In this document: positions 15,202 to 25,582 of the stretch, in pieces
How positions within the stretch are numbered: position 1 is the stretch's first letter
Layout: each line of letters starts with the position of its first letter
DNA from: Clostridia bacterium
GTDB lineage: Bacteria > Bacillota > Clostridia > Christensenellales > Christensenellaceae
Direction: 5' to 3'
Assembly: GCA_017439085.1 (NCBI GenBank)
Contig: JAFRTU010000010.1
Location: forward strand, 1 to 64,000
Length of the DNA stretch: 64,000 nt
Translations under genes and position numbers: made by a program
Notes under the pieces: model-generated
Seen by the model: only the letters and a program-made list of their open reading frames with translations
What the model was told of the DNA's origin: nothing
Database searches by the model: none

Positions 15202-18200
15202 CATAAAGAAGATCCTGGTAATAGGAAGCGGACCGATAGTCATAGGGCAGGCCGCAGAGTTCGACTATGCGGGCACCCAGGCATGCCTTGCCCTCCGCGA
15301 AGAGGGATATGAAGTCGTACTGGCAAACTCCAACCCGGCCACCATAATGACCGACAAGGCAGTTGCCGACAAGATATACATGGAACCCCTTACGCTTGAG
15401 TATCTCTCCAAGATACTCCGTTACGAGCGCCCCGACGCGGTACTGCCGGGAATCGGAGGACAGACGGGACTCAACCTCGCCATGCAGCTCGAGAGACACG
15501 GGATCCTTAAGGAATGCGGAGTCGAGCTTCTCGGCACCAGCAGCAGCAGTATAGACAAGGCGGAGGACAGAGAGCTGTTCAAGGAGCTCTGCCTCGAGAT
15601 AGGAGAGCCTATACTCCCATCAGTCGCGGTCAACTCGATAGAGTCAGGCCTCGATGCCTGCCATGAAATAGGATATCCGGTCGTAATGAGACCGGCATTC
15701 ACCCTCGGCGGTACGGGAGGCGGATTCGCAGCAGACGATGAGGAGGCTTCCTTCATACTGAAGAACGCCCTTGCACTCTCCCCCGTCCATCAGGTCCTGG
15801 TGGAGAAGAGCGTTAAGGGATATAAGGAGATCGAGTACGAGGTGATGAGAGATGCCAATGACACTGCCATCACCATATGCAACATGGAGAATCTCGACCC
15901 TGTGGGCGTCCATACGGGAGACTCCATAGTCGTGGCTCCCAGCCAGACCCTCACTAACAAGGAATACCACATGCTCCGCGACAGCGCTCTCAAGATAATA
16001 AGGGCCCTGAAGATAGAGGGAGGCTGCAACGTGCAGTTCGCTCTTGACCCGCACTCCTTCCAGTACTATCTGATAGAAGTAAACCCGAGAGTCTCAAGAT
16101 CCTCCGCTCTTGCGAGCAAGGCCAGCGGCTACCCGATAGCAATGGTCTCCGCAAAGATAGCGGTCGGGATGAGGCTCGATGAGATAATGATAGCCAATAC
16201 CCCTGCAAGCTTCGAACCCACCCTTGACTATGTGGTCACGAAGATGCCGAGATTCCCATTCGACAAGTTTGCGAATGCATATAACGTGCTCGGCACTCAG
16301 ATGAAGTCCACGGGAGAAGTCATGGCCATAGGAAGGACGATCGAAGAGAGCCTTCTTAAGGCAGCAAGATCCCTTGAGATCGGCGTGGACCACCTCTATA
16401 TGTCCAAATTCGAGGGGATCTCGAATGCAAGGCTCATGGCTACGGTGAAGGAAGGCACGAACGAGCAGATCTTCGCCATAGCACAGCTCCTCCGTCACCA
16501 TGCGGACATAGGAATGATAGCCGACGCTACGAGGATAGACATGTTCTTCCTGAACAAGATAAGGAACATAGTGGAGATGGAAGAAGAGCTCATCTCTTCC
16601 AGGCTCGATACTGAGATGCTCCGCCAGGCAAAGCGCATGGGCTTCTCCGATCCGTATATAGCAAGACTCTGGGAGGTCACGGAAGAAGATGTCTTTGAAC
16701 TAAGGAAAAAGAATTCCATATTCCCGGTCTACAAGATGATCGATACCTGCGCCAGCGAGTTTGAGAGCTATGTCCCCTACTTCTACTCGACATACGAGCA
16801 TGAGAACGAGTCGATAGTGAGCGACAGAAAGAAGATAATAGTCCTCGGCAGCGGACCTATAAGGATAGGCCAGGGCGTGGAGTTCGACTACTCCACCGTC
16901 CATGCAGTCATGACCATAAAGGAATCGGGCTATGAGGCCATAATCATAAACAACAACCCCGAGACGGTCTCCACGGACTATACGACGAGCGACAAGCTGT
17001 ATTTCGAGCCTCTTACTCCTGAGGACATAATGAACATAATCACGATGGAGAAGCCCGTAGGAGTCATAACATCTCTTGGAGGTCAGACTGCCATCAACCT
17101 CGCCGAGCCGCTATCAAAGAGAGGCGTAAAGATAATCGGCACCGACGTAGAGGCTCTGAACAAGTCTGAGAACAGGGATAATTTCGAACGCCTGACGGCA
17201 AGTCTCGGTACTCCCCGCCCGAAAGGGATCGGAGTCACCAGCATCGAGGACGGACTTAAAGCCGCAAACGAGATAGGATATCCGGTACTCGTGAGACCTT
17301 CATATGTGCTTGGCGGAAGAGCCATGCAGATAGTCTCGAGTGACGAAGGCCTCCTCACATATCTCAGAAGCGCAGTCGCAGTGAATGAGGATCAGCCGGT
17401 GCTCATAGACAAATACATAATCGGAAAGGAATGCGAGGTCGATGCGGTATGCGACGGCAAGGACGTCTTCGTACCGGGCATAATGGAGCTCGTCGAGAGG
17501 ACGGGTGTACACTCCGGAGACTCCATAAGCGTTTACCCCACCTTCTCACTCTCCGACAAGGTGAAGAGCACGATCCTCGACTATGCAAAGAGGCTGGGCC
17601 TCGGCATAGGAGTAAGGGGCCTCTTCAACGTACAGTTCATAGTGGACAAGGACGAGAACGTATACATAATAGAAGTCAATGCGCGCTCCTCAAGGACGGT
17701 ACCGTTCCTTTCAAAGGCTACCGGGTACTCCCTTGCGGACATAGGGACCAAGGTAATGCTCGGAATCTCACTCAAAGAGCAGGGACTGGATACGGGATAT
17801 CCGAAGGAAAAGGACAGGTACTATGTAAAGGTGCCTGCTTTCTCCTTCTCAAAGATAAGAGGACTCGATGCATATTTGTCCCCCGAGATGAAGTCCACGG
17901 GTGAAGCCATAGGCTATGACAAGAAGCTCACAAGGGCTCTGTATAAGGCGCTCCAGGCATCCGGGACCAGAGTCGTCAACTACGGCACAGTGTTCGTGAC
18001 ACTGGCTGATTCCGACAAGGAGGAAGCACTCCCTCTCGTAAGGAGGTTCTACGAGCTCGGTTTCAACATAGAGGCCACCGAAGGCACCGCCGCATTCCTG
18101 AAAGCACACGGGATCAAGACGAGAGTAAAGCACAAGATCTCCTCCGGAAGCAATGAGATCATCGATCTCATAAGGAGCGGATACGTGACCTACGTCATCA

Positions 18201-18358
18201 ATACCAGGGACGTCAACTCTGTTGAGAGGGAGACGGACGGATACATAATAAGGAGGACTGCAGTCGAGAACAACGTTACCATGTTCACATCGCTCGACAC
18301 GGTGAAGGTCCTTCTGGAAGTACTTGAGGAGATCACGATAGGAGTTTCCACGATCTGA
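15185..18358 (+). CDS. carB: Carbamoyl-phosphate synthase large subunit
   Basis: A 1057-residue full-length synthase that makes carbamoyl phosphate from bicarbonate, ammonia and two ATP. Two homologous halves are visible: the first begins [20 protein letters not shown] and the second [20 protein letters not shown] near residue 550, each with an ATP-grasp domain ([30 protein letters not shown]). The C-terminal MGS-like allosteric domain covers about the last 120 residues, where UMP would inhibit in related enzymes. GGAGGAATGG sets the start. TGATG stop/start overlap with pyrK implies coupling. Confidence 0.98.
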   Translation: MPKRTDIKKILVIGSGPIVIGQAAEFDYAGTQACLALREEGYEVVLANSNPATIMTDKAVADKIYMEPLTLEYLSKILRYERPDAVLPGIGGQTGLNLAMQLERHGILKECGVELLGTSSSSIDKAEDRELFKELCLEIGEPILPSVAVNSIESGLDACHEIGYPVVMRPAFTLGGTGGGFAADDEEASFILKNALALSPVHQVLVEKSVKGYKEIEYEVMRDANDTAITICNMENLDPVGVHTGDSIVVAPSQTLTNKEYHMLRDSALKIIRALKIEGGCNVQFALDPHSFQYYLIEVNPRVSRSSALASKASGYPIAMVSAKIAVGMRLDEIMIANTPASFEPTLDYVVTKMPRFPFDKFANAYNVLGTQMKSTGEVMAIGRTIEESLLKAARSLEIGVDHLYMSKFEGISNARLMATVKEGTNEQIFAIAQLLRHHADIGMIADATRIDMFFLNKIRNIVEMEEELISSRLDTEMLRQAKRMGFSDPYIARLWEVTEEDVFELRKKNSIFPVYKMIDTCASEFESYVPYFYSTYEHENESIVSDRKKIIVLGSGPIRIGQGVEFDYSTVHAVMTIKESGYEAIIINNNPETVSTDYTTSDKLYFEPLTPEDIMNIITMEKPVGVITSLGGQTAINLAEPLSKRGVKIIGTDVEALNKSENRDNFERLTASLGTPRPKGIGVTSIEDGLKAANEIGYPVLVRPSYVLGGRAMQIVSSDEGLLTYLRSAVAVNEDQPVLIDKYIIGKECEVDAVCDGKDVFVPGIMELVERTGVHSGDSISVYPTFSLSDKVKSTILDYAKRLGLGIGVRGLFNVQFIVDKDENVYIIEVNARSSRTVPFLSKATGYSLADIGTKVMLGISLKEQGLDTGYPKEKDRYYVKVPAFSFSKIRGLDAYLSPEMKSTGEAIGYDKKLTRALYKALQASGTRVVNYGTVFVTLADSDKEEALPLVRRFYELGFNIEATEGTAAFLKAHGIKTRVKHKISSGSNEIIDLIRSGYVTYVINTRDVNSVERETDGYIIRRTAVENNVTMFTSLDTVKVLLEVLEEITIGVSTI

Positions 18359-19092
18359 TGAAGAAAAGCGACTACACCATAATAGAAAACAGGCTCCTCG
18401 CGAGGAACACATATATGATGGTCCTCCGGGGAGATTCCACTCAATTCACAGCTCCCGGGCAGTTCATGAACGTATCCGTTGAAGGATTCTATCTGAGGCG
18501 CCCCATATCTGTATGTGACTGGAGCCCGTCGACAGTGACCATGATCTACAAGACCGTAGGCAGAGGAACTGAGAAGATGGCTGCCCTTAAGGAAGGAACG
18601 GTCCTTAACATCCTCACGGGACTTGGGAACGGCTATGACCTCTCCCCCTCAGGCGACCGCCCGGTGCTGATAGGCGGAGGAGCAGGCATCCCTCCCCTCT
18701 TCAGACTTGCAAAAGAACTGATAAGGGAAGGAAAGAAGCCTCAGGTGATACTCGGATACAACAGTAAGGACGAGATCTTCTTTGAAGACGAATTCATCGC
18801 CATAGGCGCGGACGTCACCGTTACCACGGCTGACGGGTCCGTAGGGATAAAGGGCTTCGTTACGGATGCACTGAAGCAGATGGAGGGACTCACATATTTC
18901 TATGCCTGCGGTCCTATCCCGATGCTGAAGGCCATCTGCACGGGAACGGATCTCGACGGACAGCTGAGTCTCGAAGAGAGGATGGGCTGCGGTTTCGGAG
19001 CCTGCATGGGCTGCACTGTCATAACTGCTTCCGGAGCAAAAAGAGTCTGCAAGGACGGTCCCGTATTCAGAAGGGAGGAGCTCGGATGGTAA
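18358..19092 (+). CDS. pyrK: Dihydroorotate dehydrogenase B electron-transfer subunit
   Basis: A 244-residue FAD and 2Fe-2S protein that passes electrons from PyrD to NAD+. The FAD-binding YLRRPISVCDW motif lies in the N-terminal half, the nucleotide-binding LIGGGAGIPPL in the middle, and the C-terminal cluster ligands in MGCGFGACMGCTV plus a later Cys (RVCKDGPVF). It marks the type 1B dihydroorotate dehydrogenase and so the NAD-linked route. It overlaps pyrD by 7 nt. Confidence 0.96.
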   Translation: MKKSDYTIIENRLLARNTYMMVLRGDSTQFTAPGQFMNVSVEGFYLRRPISVCDWSPSTVTMIYKTVGRGTEKMAALKEGTVLNILTGLGNGYDLSPSGDRPVLIGGGAGIPPLFRLAKELIREGKKPQVILGYNSKDEIFFEDEFIAIGADVTVTTADGSVGIKGFVTDALKQMEGLTYFYACGPIPMLKAICTGTDLDGQLSLEERMGCGFGACMGCTVITASGAKRVCKDGPVFRREELGW

Positions 19093-20003
19093 ACACTGAA
19101 GTAACCCTTAGCGGGCTGATGCTTTCAAATCCCGTGATCCCTGCAAGCGGAACGTTCGGCTACGGAAGAGAGTTCTCGGAACTCTATGACCTCGACATAC
19201 TCGGAAGTTTTTCCTTCAAGGGGACCACGAAGGAGCCGAGGACCGGAAATCAGGCCCCCAGGATCGCAGAGACCGAAGGAGGCATGTTGAATGCCGTAGG
19301 GCTGCAGAATCCGGGCATACATGAAGTGATAGACAGGGAGATCCCCTTCATACGGGAAGTCTTCCACAAGCCTGTGATAGCCAATATCAGCGGATTCTCC
19401 GAAGAGGAGTATGTGTATTGCTGTTCTCTCATAGACAAGGTGCCTGAAGTCGGCATCATAGAAGTGAATATAAGCTGTCCGAACGTACATAACGGAGGCA
19501 TGAGCTTCGGCACGGATCCGAAGAGTGCGAAAAGGGTCACGGAAGCGGTAAAGCGGGTCACCACCAAACCGGTGTACATGAAGCTGACCCCGAACGTCAC
19601 GGACATAGCCTCAATAGCAAAGGCCTGCGAGGAAGGCGGAGCCGACGGGATCAGCCTCATAAACACGCTCCTGGCAATGAGGATAGACCTTAAGAAGAGA
19701 AAGCCTCTTCTCGCCAACAGGACAGGAGGTCTTTCCGGAGGGGCAATATTCCCCGTCGCTTTAAGGATGGTCTATGATGTTTACGAGGCAGTGAAGATAC
19801 CCATCATAGGAATGGGAGGAATCTCTTCTGCGGAGGACGTCATAGAGATGATGCTGGCGGGAGCGACTGCAGTAGAGATAGGCGCTGCAAACCTTGTGGA
19901 TCCATATGCCTCAAGAGACATAATAAGGCAGCTGCCGTTCACGATGAAGAAACTTGGGATAGATTCCCTTTCAGAGATAATCGGAGGTGCACACAATGGG
20001 TAA
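19086..20003 (+). CDS. pyrD: Dihydroorotate dehydrogenase, type 1B catalytic subunit
   Basis: A 305-residue FMN-binding TIM barrel that oxidises dihydroorotate to orotate. [10 protein letters not shown] is the start of the barrel, NAVGLQNPG the substrate region and [10 protein letters not shown] carries the active-site Cys typical of class 1 enzymes. The phosphate-binding [20 protein letters not shown] segment is near the C-terminus. It pairs with pyrK as an alpha2beta2 complex. The start has GGGAGGAGCTCGG upstream within pyrK. Confidence 0.97.
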   Translation: MVNTEVTLSGLMLSNPVIPASGTFGYGREFSELYDLDILGSFSFKGTTKEPRTGNQAPRIAETEGGMLNAVGLQNPGIHEVIDREIPFIREVFHKPVIANISGFSEEEYVYCCSLIDKVPEVGIIEVNISCPNVHNGGMSFGTDPKSAKRVTEAVKRVTTKPVYMKLTPNVTDIASIAKACEEGGADGISLINTLLAMRIDLKKRKPLLANRTGGLSGGAIFPVALRMVYDVYEAVKIPIIGMGGISSAEDVIEMMLAGATAVEIGAANLVDPYASRDIIRQLPFTMKKLGIDSLSEIIGGAHNG

Positions 20004-20694
20004 GGACGTTATAATAGCTTGCGATTTTCCGAGTATGGAGAAGACTCTTTCCTTCCTGGATCTGTTCAGAGAGGAAAAGCCATTCGTTAAGATAGGTATG
20101 GAGCTGTTCTATGCCGCAGGGCCGGAGATACTTAAGAAGATAAAGGAACGCGGACACAGGATCTTCCTGGATCTCAAGCTCCATGATATTCCGAATACCG
20201 TGAAGAGCGCTATGAAAGTGCTCTCCTCATATGATATAGACATGACGAACGTGCATGCAGGAGGAACGGTCTCCATGATGGAGGCTGCTCTTGAAGGGCT
20301 CACGGGACCCGACGGGAAGAGACCTCTTCTGATAGCGGTCACACAGCTCACCTCCACGAGCCAGGAGAGGATGGAACAGGACCTCCTCATAAGAGGAAAG
20401 ATGGAAGACGTCGTGATGCACTATGCCATGAATGCAAAGAAGGCAGGTCTCGACGGAGTCGTATGTTCTCCCCTTGAGGCAGCGGGTGTAAAGGAAGCCT
20501 GCGGAAGCGGATTCCTCACAGTCACCCCCGGAGTCAGATTTGCCGACGGAGACATAGGCGACCAGGTAAGGGTCACCACTCCTGCAAGAGCAAAAGAGAT
20601 CGGAAGCGATTACATAGTCGTGGGAAGACCGGTTACAAGGGCCGAAGACCCCGTGGAAGCCTACAGGCGCTGTATGAAAGATTTTATAGGATAA
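19996..20694 (+). CDS. pyrF: Orotidine-5'-phosphate decarboxylase
   Basis: A 232-residue class I OMP decarboxylase, the last step to UMP. The [15 protein letters not shown]-terminus and the catalytic [13 protein letters not shown] motif (Asp-x-Lys-x-x-Asp) are both present, and VTPGVRF and VVGRPVT bind the phosphate near the end. I chose ATG at 19996 with GGAGGT 7 nt upstream; a GTG 9 nt earlier lies partly inside that site. The start overlaps the end of pyrD by 8 nt. Confidence 0.97.
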   Translation: MGKDVIIACDFPSMEKTLSFLDLFREEKPFVKIGMELFYAAGPEILKKIKERGHRIFLDLKLHDIPNTVKSAMKVLSSYDIDMTNVHAGGTVSMMEAALEGLTGPDGKRPLLIAVTQLTSTSQERMEQDLLIRGKMEDVVMHYAMNAKKAGLDGVVCSPLEAAGVKEACGSGFLTVTPGVRFADGDIGDQVRVTTPARAKEIGSDYIVVGRPVTRAEDPVEAYRRCMKDFIG

Positions 20695-20705
20695 GGAGCA
20701 AATAA

Positions 20706-21338
20706 ATGAAAAGAGAAGCTGCAAAACATCTGCTGGACATCAAGGCCGTATTCTTCAGGCCTGACGAGCCCTTCATCTGGGCAAGCGGGATAAAGAGCCC
20801 CGTATACTGTGACAACAGACTCATACTCACCTCTCCAAAGGCAAGGGATTTCATAGAGGCTGCAATAGCAAAGACGGTTGCGGAGAAATATCCCGAATGC
20901 GAAGTCCTGATGGGGACCAGCACTGCCGGAATAGCCCATGCCGCAATAGCAGGACACCTCCTCCATATGCCCATGGGATACGTCAGAGGGTCCGCAAAGG
21001 ATCACGGAAGACAGAACCGCATCGAGGGCAGGCTTGAGAAAGGCCAGAAGGTCGTAGTTATAGAAGACCTCATCTCCACCGGCGGAAGCGTCATAGAAGT
21101 CGTTGAGGCCTTAAGGGAGGCCGGAGCCAAAGTGCTTGGAATAGTAAGCATATTCACCTATGGAATGAAGAAAGGACTCGACAGGCTCGCTGCAGCAGGA
21201 GTCGAGAACACTTCCATCACCGACTTCGATACCATCGCAGAAGTGGCCGCAGAGACCGGATATATCAAGAATGAGGATATAAAGAGACTCATAGCTTTCA
21301 GGAACGATCCTTCCGATGAGAGCTGGATAGGAGCCTGA
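20706..21338 (+). CDS. pyrE: Orotate phosphoribosyltransferase
   Basis: A 210-residue type I phosphoribosyltransferase that joins orotate to PRPP. The PRPP-binding motif [13 protein letters not shown] is intact, and the flexible catalytic loop [14 protein letters not shown] precedes it. The N-terminal [13 protein letters not shown] stretch is the usual orotate-site hood. The gene follows pyrF by 11 nt with an AAGGAGC site and is 2 nt before pyrB. Confidence 0.97.
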   Translation: MKREAAKHLLDIKAVFFRPDEPFIWASGIKSPVYCDNRLILTSPKARDFIEAAIAKTVAEKYPECEVLMGTSTAGIAHAAIAGHLLHMPMGYVRGSAKDHGRQNRIEGRLEKGQKVVVIEDLISTGGSVIEVVEALREAGAKVLGIVSIFTYGMKKGLDRLAAAGVENTSITDFDTIAEVAAETGYIKNEDIKRLIAFRNDPSDESWIGA

Positions 21339-21340
21339 AC

Positions 21341-22255
21341 ATGAAGCATCTTATAGACATAATGGATCTCTCTGTAGCAGAGATAGATGAACTCATCGAG
21401 ACAGCTCTCGATATCATAAAGGATCCTGAGAAATATCAGGACGTTTTAAGACATAAAAAGCTCGCTACTCTGTTCTTTGAGCCTTCCACCAGGACCAGAC
21501 TGAGCTTTGAATCCGCCATGCTGAGCCTCGGAGGCTCGGTACTCGGCTTTTCCGAAGCGCAGAGCAGTTCAGCTGCAAAGGGCGAAAGCGTTGCCGATAC
21601 CGTAAGAGTGGTAGGCTGCTATGCAGATATAATCGCCATGAGACACCCGAAGGAAGGAGCCCCCCTCGTGGCCTCGATGTTCTCCCCTGTCCCGATCATA
21701 AACGCCGGTGACGGAGGACACAACCATCCGACACAGACCCTCACCGATCTTCTGACCATAAGAAGGGAAAAGGGAGGCCTCGACAACCTCACGATAGGCA
21801 TATGCGGAGACCTCAAGTACGGCCGTACGGTCCACTCCCTCATCAATGCCATGAGCAGATACAGGAATATACGCTTCGTCCTCATTTCCCCTGATGAGCT
21901 GAAGGTCCCGGATTACATAATCAACGATGTCCTGAAGAAAAAGAACATCCCGTTCAAAGAGACTGCATCTCTTGAAGACTCCATGGAGGATCTTGACATC
22001 CTCTATATGACCAGGGTCCAGAGGGAGCGCTTCTTTGATGAATCGGAATACATGAGGCTTAAGGATTCCTACATTCTCACTCCCGAAAAGCTCATAAATG
22101 CCAAGAAGACTATGTCCATACTGCATCCTCTTCCGAGAGTGAACGAGATCTCTGTAGCTGTGGACAATGATGAAAGGGCCTGCTATTTCCGCCAGGTGCT
22201 GAACGGCAAGTTCATCCGCATGGCCCTCATACTGAAATTACTGGAGGTAATCTGA
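21341..22255 (+). CDS. pyrB: Aspartate carbamoyltransferase catalytic subunit
   Basis: A 304-residue catalytic chain that condenses carbamoyl phosphate with aspartate. The carbamoyl-phosphate loop [13 protein letters not shown], the SSAAKGES 80s loop and HPLPR near the C-terminus are all present. Together with the pyrI gene directly downstream (3-nt gap), it should form the regulated c6r6-type enzyme. Confidence 0.98.
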   Translation: MKHLIDIMDLSVAEIDELIETALDIIKDPEKYQDVLRHKKLATLFFEPSTRTRLSFESAMLSLGGSVLGFSEAQSSSAAKGESVADTVRVVGCYADIIAMRHPKEGAPLVASMFSPVPIINAGDGGHNHPTQTLTDLLTIRREKGGLDNLTIGICGDLKYGRTVHSLINAMSRYRNIRFVLISPDELKVPDYIINDVLKKKNIPFKETASLEDSMEDLDILYMTRVQRERFFDESEYMRLKDSYILTPEKLINAKKTMSILHPLPRVNEISVAVDNDERACYFRQVLNGKFIRMALILKLLEVI

Positions 22256-22258
22256 TCT

Positions 22259-22684
22259 ATGACAGTTGATTCCATTCAGAACGGATACGTTATCGACCAT
22301 ATAAAGGCCGGAAAGGCCATGGATATCTATAAGGCTCTGAACCTCGGAGACCTTGACTGTTCCGTTGCCATACTCATGAATGTTCCTAGTTCCAAGATGG
22401 GGAAAAAGGATATAATAAAGATAGACAAACTGATCCATCTTGATTTCACGGCACTCGGATATGTGGACCCCGGAATCACGGTGAACACCATAAACAACGG
22501 GAATGTCTCCAAGAAGAGAGCCGAGCTCCCAAGGGAGCTTAGGAACGTACTCAAGTGCAGGAACCCGAGATGCATCACCTCCATCGAACAGGAGCTGCCT
22601 CAGGTATTCAAGCTTACGGATCCCCAGAAGAGGATCTACAGATGCATTTACTGCGAGACAAGGGCGGATCAGGACGGTCAATAA
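22259..22684 (+). CDS. pyrI: Aspartate carbamoyltransferase regulatory subunit
   Basis: A 141-residue regulatory chain. The N-terminal nucleotide-binding domain gives allosteric control by CTP/ATP in known members; the C-terminal zinc domain has four Cys in a Cx4C...CxxC layout (CRNPRC and CIYC) that hold the structural Zn needed to contact PyrB. It is normally short, as here. It is followed 19 nt later by the galactokinase-like gene on the same strand, with no terminator between. Confidence 0.96.
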   Translation: MTVDSIQNGYVIDHIKAGKAMDIYKALNLGDLDCSVAILMNVPSSKMGKKDIIKIDKLIHLDFTALGYVDPGITVNTINNGNVSKKRAELPRELRNVLKCRNPRCITSIEQELPQVFKLTDPQKRIYRCIYCETRADQDGQ

Positions 22685-22703
22685 ATATATAAGGACCACT
22701 ATC

Positions 22704-23900
22704 ATGCACCCTACAGACACGGAAAGATTACAGGTCCTGTTTCAGGACCTGTTTTCATCTAAGCCGGAGGCTATAGTCTCCGCACCCGGAAGGATCGAGA
22801 TCTGCGGGAACCACACCGACCACCAGAACGGATGTGCCGTGACCGGGACCATCGATCTCGACATTTGCGGCGCTGCCGGAAGAAGGAACGATCTTAATGT
22901 AAGGCTCGTATCAAGAGAATACGGGGAAGTCATCTGTGACCTTTCCTCTCTTGATCCGGATCCTTCGGAATTCGGGACTTCTGTTTCCATAATACGCGGT
23001 ACTGCTTCACGGATAACCTCCCTCGGATATGAACTGAAAGGGTTCGATGCATATATCGAGTCTTCTATACCAATGGGGAGCGGTCTGTCATCATCAGCCG
23101 CATTCGAGATCCTCATCACAGGTATATTCTCCCATTTCTACTGCAATGATCGCATAACGAACAAAGAGGCTGCCCAGCTTTCATATGAGGTGGAAAACAA
23201 GTTCTTCGGAAAACCCAGCGGAAAACTGGATCAGATAGCATGCTCCTACGGCGGGATCTGTGCCATAGATTTCAGGAACGTCGAAACCCCTTCCGTCACC
23301 TCGGTCTCCTTCGATGCAGCGTCCCATGGCTATTCCGTCGTCATTGTGAATGTGAATGCGGATCACGCCAATCTTACCGGAGAATATGCCTCAATCAGGA
23401 AAGAGATGAATGAGATCGCAGGCTTTTTCGGAAAGGATGTTCTAAGAGAAGTGGATGAGGATTCCTTCTACAAAGCCATTCCCGAACTCAGAAAGCGCTT
23501 CTCAGACAGACATGTCATTAGGGCCCACCATTTCTTCGAAGAGAACAGACGGGCCATGGATATCAGAAAATGCTTTGAAGAAAATGACATGGACGGCATC
23601 CTTAAGATCGTTTATGAGTCCGGAAGATCATCCATTCAGAATCTCCAGAACATCTATCCTTCGTTCTCCCCTTCCTCTCAGGCCATCACCGTTGCCCTTG
23701 CCATCTCGGAAAAACTCCTTGAACACGGAAGATACGGTGTTTCAAGAGTCCACGGAGGAGGATTCGGAGGTACCATCCTCTCATTCGTCTCCCATGACAG
23801 AATTGAAGAATACCTGAAAGGCATGAAGGATGTCTTCGGCGAAGATAATGTTATCAAACTGAACATAAGACCGTACGGGTTTGCTGCACGGGATCTATAA
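22704..23900 (+). CDS. Galactokinase-family GHMP sugar kinase
   Basis: A 398-residue GHMP kinase. The galactokinase signature is at residues 29-43 as GRIEICGNHTDHQNG, whereas classical GalK has GEHTDY at the core; the ATP-binding motif is PMGSGLSSSAA and motif 3 is RVHGGGFGGT. The changed E-to-N and Y-to-H positions touch the sugar-binding region, so galactose may not be the substrate. ATAAGGACC precedes the ATG at 22704; longer in-frame readings run back into pyrI and are rejected. It is followed by a nucleotidyltransferase, which fits kinase-then-nucleotidyl transfer on one sugar. Confidence 0.85.
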   Translation: MHPTDTERLQVLFQDLFSSKPEAIVSAPGRIEICGNHTDHQNGCAVTGTIDLDICGAAGRRNDLNVRLVSREYGEVICDLSSLDPDPSEFGTSVSIIRGTASRITSLGYELKGFDAYIESSIPMGSGLSSSAAFEILITGIFSHFYCNDRITNKEAAQLSYEVENKFFGKPSGKLDQIACSYGGICAIDFRNVETPSVTSVSFDAASHGYSVVIVNVNADHANLTGEYASIRKEMNEIAGFFGKDVLREVDEDSFYKAIPELRKRFSDRHVIRAHHFFEENRRAMDIRKCFEENDMDGILKIVYESGRSSIQNLQNIYPSFSPSSQAITVALAISEKLLEHGRYGVSRVHGGGFGGTILSFVSHDRIEEYLKGMKDVFGEDNVIKLNIRPYGFAARDL

Positions 23901-23929
23901 GCCATAATACTATAAGGAGAAAGACAGAC

Positions 23930-24838
23930 ATGAGCAATAAGACTTTGCTGGTACTGGCCGCAGGGCTCGGTTCCAGATACGGCGGTATCAAGCAGATAGC
24001 TCCCATCGGAGAACACGGAGAGATTCTTCTCCACTACGCTATACATGATGCGGTCCTTGCCGGTTTCGATAAGATCGTATTCATAATCAAGAGAGATATC
24101 GAAGACGACTTCAAAAAGGCCATAGGCCCATATGCTGAAGGAAAAGCCAAAGTCGAATACACTTTCCAGGACGAGGCATATCTTCCTCAGGGATACGTGT
24201 TCCCGAAGGACAGAAAGAAGATGCTCGGTACGGTACAGGCAATACTCTCGGCAAAGGATGTCATCCATGAGCCGTTTGCGGTGATAAATGCCGATGACTA
24301 TTACGGAAGGGATGCATATGCCACCATGTCGGCTTATCTTGATGAGCTGAGAGATATGCCGAAGGATCAGGCATGCATGGTAGGATACAGGCTCATCAAC
24401 ACGATCTCATACAACGGAAAGGTCAACAGAGGAGTATGTGTCACGGATGAATCCGGAAATCTGAGCGGGTTAAGTGAGACATATGACATATTCCCCGAAG
24501 GAAAGAAGATCTATTCCGATTTCGGTACTGCCGACCAAAAAGAGCTTGATCCCGAGAGCATAGTGTCCATGAACCTGTGGGGATTCCTTCCCGAGATCTT
24601 CGGTATGATGATCCCTTATTTCGACGCATATATCGGTTCTCTTGAAGAGAACGATCTCAAGAGCGAATATGTTATCCCGACGATGATAGATGACATGATA
24701 AAAGACGGAGAACTGAACGTGAAAGTCCTCCCCTGTGATGCAACGTGGCTCGGAATAACCTATCCCACCGACAGACAGGAAGTTTCGGAGAAGCTGATCG
24801 CCCTTCAGAAGGAAGGTTTCTATCCGGAGACTTTATAA
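23930..24838 (+). CDS. Sugar-phosphate nucleotidyltransferase-like protein
   Basis: A 302-residue NTP_transferase-fold protein. The nucleotide-binding signature is LVLAAGLGSRYGGIKQ, and INADDYYG holds the metal-binding Asp pair. It resembles COG1208-type enzymes that make NDP-sugars from sugar-1-phosphates, without the C-terminal left-handed helix of GlmU or ADP-glucose enzymes. The neighbouring kinase would make the sugar-1-phosphate; the sugar and nucleotide are unknown. It lies 29 nt after the kinase with TAAGGAGAAAG upstream. Confidence 0.82.
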   Translation: MSNKTLLVLAAGLGSRYGGIKQIAPIGEHGEILLHYAIHDAVLAGFDKIVFIIKRDIEDDFKKAIGPYAEGKAKVEYTFQDEAYLPQGYVFPKDRKKMLGTVQAILSAKDVIHEPFAVINADDYYGRDAYATMSAYLDELRDMPKDQACMVGYRLINTISYNGKVNRGVCVTDESGNLSGLSETYDIFPEGKKIYSDFGTADQKELDPESIVSMNLWGFLPEIFGMMIPYFDAYIGSLEENDLKSEYVIPTMIDDMIKDGELNVKVLPCDATWLGITYPTDRQEVSEKLIALQKEGFYPETL

Positions 24839-24847
24839 GGAAGAACA

Positions 24848-25516
24848 ATGGAAAATAAAGACATATTGCGCATAATAGACCATACCATGCTGAAGGCAGA
24901 AGCATCTGAAGCCGATATAATCAGGATCTGCGATGAAGCCAAACAGTACCACGTGGCTACCGTGTTCACCCACGGATACTATACTCCTCTCGTACGCAGA
25001 TGCCTCGAGGGATCCGATGTCCGGGTGGGCGTCACTGCCGGATTCCCGTTCGGGGCACAGCCCACTAAAGTAAAGGCTTTCGAGGCCAAAACTTCGATAC
25101 TGGACGGGGCCGATGAAGTGGACATGGTGCTGAATATCGGAGCCGTAAAATCGGGAAAATACGATACGGCATATATGGACATGGCAAAAGTCAGGGAAGC
25201 CTGCGGACCCAACAGGATCCTTAAGGTCATTCTGGAAACATGTCTTCTCACCGACGATGAGATAGTCCGCTCCTGCGAGCTTGCTGTAAAAGCGGGGCTC
25301 GATTTCGTGAAGACATCTACAGGACTCTCATACGGCGGTGCAACTGTTGAACACGTAAAGCTGATGAAGAGCGTCGTCGGAGACAGGGTAAAGGTGAAAG
25401 CTGCCGGTGGTATACGTACCGTGGAACAGTGCCGTCTGATGATAGAAGCAGGGGCTGAGAGGATCGGTACGAGCAGTCTCATGAAGATAGCAGAAGAAAT
25501 AATGCAGGAGAACTGA
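24848..25516 (+). CDS. deoC: Deoxyribose-phosphate aldolase
   Basis: A 222-residue class I aldolase that splits 2-deoxyribose-5-phosphate to acetaldehyde and glyceraldehyde-3-phosphate in deoxynucleoside salvage. The Schiff-base Lys is in DFVKTSTGLSYGGAT, a second Lys in VKAAGGIRT, and EVDMVLNIGA is the usual early segment. It is the last gene of the pyr transcription unit, 9 nt after the nucleotidyltransferase and just before a strong terminator. Confidence 0.97.
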   Translation: MENKDILRIIDHTMLKAEASEADIIRICDEAKQYHVATVFTHGYYTPLVRRCLEGSDVRVGVTAGFPFGAQPTKVKAFEAKTSILDGADEVDMVLNIGAVKSGKYDTAYMDMAKVREACGPNRILKVILETCLLTDDEIVRSCELAVKAGLDFVKTSTGLSYGGATVEHVKLMKSVVGDRVKVKAAGGIRTVEQCRLMIEAGAERIGTSSLMKIAEEIMQEN

Positions 25517-25529
25517 GACCTGATAAAAA

Positions 25530-25571
25530 AGAAAAGCGTCCCGGAGCCAATGTGTTCCGAGACGCTTTTCT
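25530..25571. terminator. Bidirectional terminator ending the pyr operon
   Basis: AGAAAAGCGTC and GACGCTTTTCT arms with an additional inner CCGGA/TTCCG pairing. It lies between deoC and the convergent LTA-synthase-like gene. Confidence 0.88.
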
Positions 25572-25582
25572 ATTGCTTTATC

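Noticed and set aside
22503-22703. N-terminal extension of the galactokinase-like protein
   Set aside because: The extra 67 codons lie mostly inside pyrI, are low-complexity and precede a normal ribosome-binding site and ATG at 22704.
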